From the NCBI GenBank assembly GCA_913776675.1, contig CAJYRE010000130.1, positions 1 to 5,689 on the forward strand: a stretch of 5,689 bases of DNA, read 5' to 3'. This DNA comes from Rhizobiaceae bacterium. Lineage in GTDB: Bacteria > Pseudomonadota > Alphaproteobacteria > Rhizobiales > Rhizobiaceae. A program made the translations under genes and the position numbers. This document shows, piece by piece, positions 4,935 to 5,689 of the stretch. Under the pieces are notes generated by a model that was not told the DNA's origin, ran no database searches, and worked only from the letters and a program-made list of their open reading frames with translations. Each line of letters starts with the position of its first letter. Within the stretch, counting starts at the first letter, position 1.

Positions 4935-5689
4935 TCAAATCTGCTGTTGCGCATGGTTCATGGAAAGCGCCGAATACCACTTGCCGCTTTTCTTCACCGT
5001 GCGCACTTGGGTTTCATAATCCACATGCACAAGGCCAAAGCGCATGCGATAGCCCTCAGCCCATTCAAAATTATCCATCAGGCTCCAGGCAAAATAGCCT
5101 TTCATGGGAAAGCCATCGCCAATCAGATCGGCAACGATGCCTAGGTGATCATTGTAATAATCGAGGCGTGGCTGGTCATCGACCTCGCCATTGTCAACGC
5201 CCATATTGTAGCAGGCACCATTTTCGGTGATGTAGCAGACCGGCAGGGTGTAGCGATCATAGAGCGTTTCCACCAGAGACTTGAGCGCAGGGGCGTAGAC
5301 CTCCCAGCCGATGTCCGTTTTCACATCCGAGACCGGTGGCGCTGCAACCGTTGCCGGAAACTCGGCCCCTTCCGTTGCATCATCGGCAACGCGCATCGGT
5401 GTGTAGTAATTCAAGCCCCACCAATCGAGCGGCTGCGAGATGATCGCCAGATCACCCTCTTCAATTTTTGGCATGCGATCGCCAAGGGCAGCCATGAAAT
5501 CTGCCGGATATTCGCCTTTGAACACCGGATCGAAAAACACGCCATTGTGGAACTGATGGGCGCGTTCAGCGGCGGCCTGATCTGCGGCACGTTCTGATCC
5601 GGGAATGACCGAATGGGCATTCAGCACCAGCCCGGCTGGCACCTGTGGAGCCACCTGCCGTATGGCATCAATGCCCAGACCATGGGCGA
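4935..5689 (-). CDS. bglA: GH1 family beta-glucosidase (Abg-like), C-terminal half, cut by window edge
   Basis: A retaining glycoside hydrolase family 1 enzyme that releases glucose (and often galactose or fucose) from beta-glycosides such as cellobiose. About 250 codons are visible of a normal length near 450-460. The frame is open to the window edge, so the start is outside and internal GTG/ATG codons should not be taken as starts. Visible blocks, in order, are HGLGIDAIRQV at the edge, LVLNAHSVIP, DWWGLNYYTPMRVADDAT, YITENGACYNMG with the nucleophile Glu (codon 5225-5223), PRLDYYNDHL and GYFAWSLMDNFEWAEGYRMR with the sugar-binding Trp/Glu residues. The acid/base Glu (in an NEP motif) is beyond the edge. 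From memory it resembles the Agrobacterium Abg enzyme very closely, including WWGLNYYTPMRVADDAT. It has no secretion signal in the visible part, and Abg itself is intracellular. The extreme C-terminus (SMNHAQQQI) is variable in the family. Confidence 0.92.
   Translation of the reverse strand, partial: AHGLGIDAIRQVAPQVPAGLVLNAHSVIPGSERAADQAAAERAHQFHNGVFFDPVFKGEYPADFMAALGDRMPKIEEGDLAIISQPLDWWGLNYYTPMRVADDATEGAEFPATVAAPPVSDVKTDIGWEVYAPALKSLVETLYDRYTLPVCYITENGACYNMGVDNGEVDDQPRLDYYNDHLGIVADLIGDGFPMKGYFAWSLMDNFEWAEGYRMRFGLVHVDYETQVRTVKKSGKWYSALSMNHAQQQI

Noticed and set aside
4913..4935. Short palindromes CACGTG, TGATCA and ATGCAT near the glucosidase stop codon
   Set aside because: Six-base palindromes are common by chance, and these show no spacing or repetition that suggests a site.
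5145..5597. Plus-strand open frame of 150 codons opposite the GH1 gene, with hydrophobic N-terminus
   Set aside because: The hydrophobic start arises from the antisense of the glucosidase; the minus-strand protein matches GH1 throughout.

Overview
The window looks like chromosomal DNA from an alphaproteobacterium of the Rhizobium/Agrobacterium group. The main reason is the GH1 beta-glucosidase fragment at the right edge, which resembles from memory the well-studied Agrobacterium enzyme (Abg) over long stretches. The KDPG aldolase at the left edge and the moderately GC-rich coding style agree with this. Genes are densely packed. I see no insertion sequence, phage gene, tRNA, rRNA or CRISPR array.

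Layout: (1) at the left edge, on the minus strand, the N-terminal half of eda (KDPG aldolase, Entner-Doudoroff pathway). (2) Divergent from it, starting near 503, a plus-strand group of three tightly packed genes: a stand-alone CYTH triphosphate-tunnel protein, a stand-alone CHAD protein that overlaps it by 23 bp, and a YafY-type HTH-WYL transcriptional regulator that starts 11 bp after the CHAD stop. (3) A small VOC (glyoxalase-fold) protein, separated from the regulator by a short spacer with a perfect inverted repeat. (4) trhO, the rhodanese-type tRNA uridine 5-hydroxylase, ending at a strong hairpin terminator shared with (5) a convergent minus-strand EAL-domain c-di-GMP phosphodiesterase. 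(6) A 101-bp spacer with an 11-bp perfect AT-rich inverted repeat, then the C-terminal half of the GH1 beta-glucosidase, which runs off the right edge.

How the genes may work together: CYTH and CHAD domains both deal with polyphosphate or triphosphate. They are often fused in one protein (for example E. coli YgiF), so the overlapping pair probably forms one polyphosphate-related unit. The WYL regulator and VOC protein look like a regulator-target pair, with the inverted repeat between them as a candidate operator. The two edge genes are sugar catabolic enzymes with no visible link to the middle genes. I did not find a clearly new system. The best leads are the CYTH/CHAD/regulator cluster, the inverted repeat between the regulator and the VOC gene, and the unexplained AT-rich inverted repeat upstream of the EAL gene.
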